A stretch of 64,000 nt of DNA from JASBZA01 sp964345295 (lineage in GTDB: Bacteria > Bacillota > Clostridia > Saccharofermentanales > Fastidiosipilaceae), in NCBI GenBank assembly GCA_964345295.1, contig CAYFQG010000003.1, positions 1-64,000 of the forward strand, read 5' to 3'. The translations under genes and the position numbers were made by a program. Within the stretch, counting starts at the first letter, position 1. Each line of letters starts with the position of its first letter. The notes below the pieces were generated by a model. The model saw nothing but the letters and a program-made list of their open reading frames with translations. It made no database searches and was not told where the DNA came from. This document shows positions 62,434 through 64,000 of the stretch, piece by piece.

Positions 62434-64000
62434 ATGGCAAGACAAAAATTGATAAAAAGAGAAGAACAGGTCAAGGCCCACACCTGGGCAGTCGAAAAGA
62501 TGTTCGCTAATGAGGAAGCCTGGGAAGATGCTTATCAGAGTCTGGAAGAAGACTTAGACAAGCTGAGTCCTTTCGAGGGTCGTCTGAGTGAATCGGGTGA
62601 GGTCCTTTTGGAAGCCTTAGACTTGATCTATGACCTAAACAGAAGAGTAGAACACATCTATGTTTATAGTTCTATGAAAGCGGATGAAGATACAACCAAT
62701 TCACACTTCCAAGATTTAGATTCCAGGGCCTTTAACCTATATCAAAAACTTGATACCAAGACTGCTTTCTACGAGCCGGAAATCTTGGCTTTAGGTGAGG
62801 AAAGCTTGCGTCGCTTCCTGGAAGAAACACCGGGCCTTAAGGCTTATGAGAGAGGCTTGGAGCTCCTTTTAAGACAAAAAGACCACACCCTGGATCGGGC
62901 CGGCGAAGAGCTTTTGGCCAAAAGCGGTTCTGTCTTAAGCGGCCCTGCTCAGACCTATAACCTTCTGGAAAATGCCGACCTGAAATTCCAGCCGGTGGAC
63001 CACAAGGGTGAGACCATAGAGATTACAAACTCTAACTTCGTTTCTTTGCAGATGGAAAATGACCGTGTTCTCCGCGAGAATGTCTATAAGCATTACTACC
63101 AAGCCTTCAAGGACCACGAGAACACCTTAGCGTCCTTGTTCCAGACCAATGTCAAGGCCGCCAGCTTCAGACGTGAGGCCAGGCATTATAAGTCGAATCG
63201 GGAGATGTACCTTTCGAACAACCAGATTTCCGAAGAGATTTACGATAATCTCCTGGAGACCGTCCACGACCACATGCCAATCATGCACGACTACGTTAAG
63301 CTCCGCAAGGAACAACTGGGTGTGGAAGACCTGCATTTCTATGATGTCTACACGTCTATCGTAGAAGATTTTGACAAGGAATACAGCTTCGATGAGGCCA
63401 AAGCCATGGTCCTGGAAGCACTGAAACCCATGGGCGAAGAGTATTTGGCCATAGTCGAAAAGGCCTTTGACGAACGTTGGATGGATATCTATCCTAACCA
63501 GGGCAAGAGGTCCGGCGCCTATTCGAGCGGCAGTTACGATTCTTACCCCTATATGCTTCTGAACTTCGACGGTTCTTTGGACTCGGTCTTTACCCTGGCA
63601 CATGAAATGGGCCACTCGGTTCACTCCTATCTGACCAGGCAAAACCAGCCCTATCCTACGGGTAGCTACAAAATTTTCGTAGCCGAAGTCGCTTCGACCT
63701 GTAATGAAGCGCTCTTGACCCACTACCTGCTGGAGACTACGACTGATAAGAAGGCCAGGATGTATGTCTTAAACCACGCCATGGAAGGCTTTAAGTCGAC
63801 GCTTTACAGGCAGACCATGTTCGCCGAATTCGAAAATATCGCACATCGGATGGACCAGGAAGGGAAGACCCTGACCGCACCTGTCTTGAACGAAATCTAT
63901 AAGGACCTTAATAAGGCCTATTTCGGTTCCGAGATGGAAGTGGACGATTACATCGCCTTAGAGTGGTCCAGAATTCCCCACTTCTACACGCCTTTCTACG
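62434..64000 (+). CDS. pepF: oligoendopeptidase F (M3B), 3' end outside the window
   Basis: 522 residues are visible of about 600. M3 metallopeptidase with zinc motif H390-E-M-G-H394 inside FTLAHEMGHSVHS, the YSSGSYDSYPYMLLNFDG segment before it and the downstream VAEVASTCNEALL carrying the third ligand. PepF cleaves small peptides in the cytoplasm, and its place right after the opp genes suggests it digests the imported peptides. AAAGGATAAG precedes the ATG. The stop codon is not in the window. Confidence 0.95.
   Translation, partial: MARQKLIKREEQVKAHTWAVEKMFANEEAWEDAYQSLEEDLDKLSPFEGRLSESGEVLLEALDLIYDLNRRVEHIYVYSSMKADEDTTNSHFQDLDSRAFNLYQKLDTKTAFYEPEILALGEESLRRFLEETPGLKAYERGLELLLRQKDHTLDRAGEELLAKSGSVLSGPAQTYNLLENADLKFQPVDHKGETIEITNSNFVSLQMENDRVLRENVYKHYYQAFKDHENTLASLFQTNVKAASFRREARHYKSNREMYLSNNQISEEIYDNLLETVHDHMPIMHDYVKLRKEQLGVEDLHFYDVYTSIVEDFDKEYSFDEAKAMVLEALKPMGEEYLAIVEKAFDERWMDIYPNQGKRSGAYSSGSYDSYPYMLLNFDGSLDSVFTLAHEMGHSVHSYLTRQNQPYPTGSYKIFVAEVASTCNEALLTHYLLETTTDKKARMYVLNHAMEGFKSTLYRQTMFAEFENIAHRMDQEGKTLTAPVLNEIYKDLNKAYFGSEMEVDDYIALEWSRIPHFYTPFY

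Noticed and set aside
1..64000. CRISPR arrays, IS elements, prophage, tRNA or rRNA genes
   Set aside because: None seen on either strand; no repeat-spacer pattern, transposase, integrase or tRNA-like cloverleaf was recognised.

Overview
The window is a continuous piece of a mid-GC chromosome from a low-complexity Firmicute, most likely a member of the class Clostridia. Supporting signs are a DUF4364 regulator, DUF1290 (Sbp) beside divIB, a short archaeal-type ProRS, a PASTA-bearing division PBP, DUF1934 and DUF177-rpmF modules, and strong AGGAGG ribosome binding sites. No phage, IS element, CRISPR array, rRNA or tRNA was seen. Genes are packed tightly, often with 4-20 bp overlaps, and no gene-free stretch exceeds 300 bases. 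Two runs of ten N (36645-36654 and 44693-44702) are assembly placeholders inside genes.

Layout. 1-3182: a DUF1275 gene cut by the window edge, a Q/N-rich DUF4234 membrane protein, rubredoxin, a DUF4364 regulator (minus strand), a P-loop protein and mscL. 3229-15624: translation operon starting at a good promoter with a leader hairpin: rimP, nusA, a ylxR-ylxQ fusion, infB, rbfA, nrnA, truB, a ribF gene fused to an M16-peptidase-like domain, a second M16 homologue and lgt. 15722-28197: division and cell-wall (dcw) cluster with a recognisable MraZ operator: mraZ, rsmH, ftsL, PASTA PBP, murF, mraY, ftsW, murG, divIB, sbp, ftsZ. murE, murD, murC, murB, ftsA and the usual spoIIGA-sigE-sigG are missing from it. 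28223-38319: nrdR, a two-component system, nth, recG, rsmD, coaD (apparently starting at AUU), two small hypothetical genes, ddl, DUF1934, DUF177, rpmF. 38401-47250: der, typA, mltG, trhP-like U32 gene, a convergent degenerate CPBP protein and proS. 47391-53307 (minus strand): a probable operon of a CofE-like ligase, a frameshifted class A PBP, dCMP deaminase, DUF4352 lipoprotein and pyridoxal kinase. 53462-62396: a peptide ABC transporter oppA / oppBCDF whose subunits are clearly enlarged, then a small membrane protein and pepF, which runs off the window end.

How it fits together. Most genes are housekeeping: translation initiation and ribosome assembly, peptidoglycan precursor synthesis and septation, DNA repair, and uptake plus hydrolysis of peptides (Opp and PepF). 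The least ordinary parts are (1) the Opp transporter, in which OppD carries about 350 extra, charged, helical residues between Q-loop and signature motif and OppC carries about 185 extra residues after its first membrane helix; (2) the RibF-M16 fusion followed by an M16 homologue that has lost its zinc motif; (3) the AUU start of coaD; (4) a CPBP-family protein with a long acidic N-terminus and degenerate catalytic motifs; and (5) a reduced dcw cluster without the sporulation sigma genes, suggesting a non-sporulating lineage.
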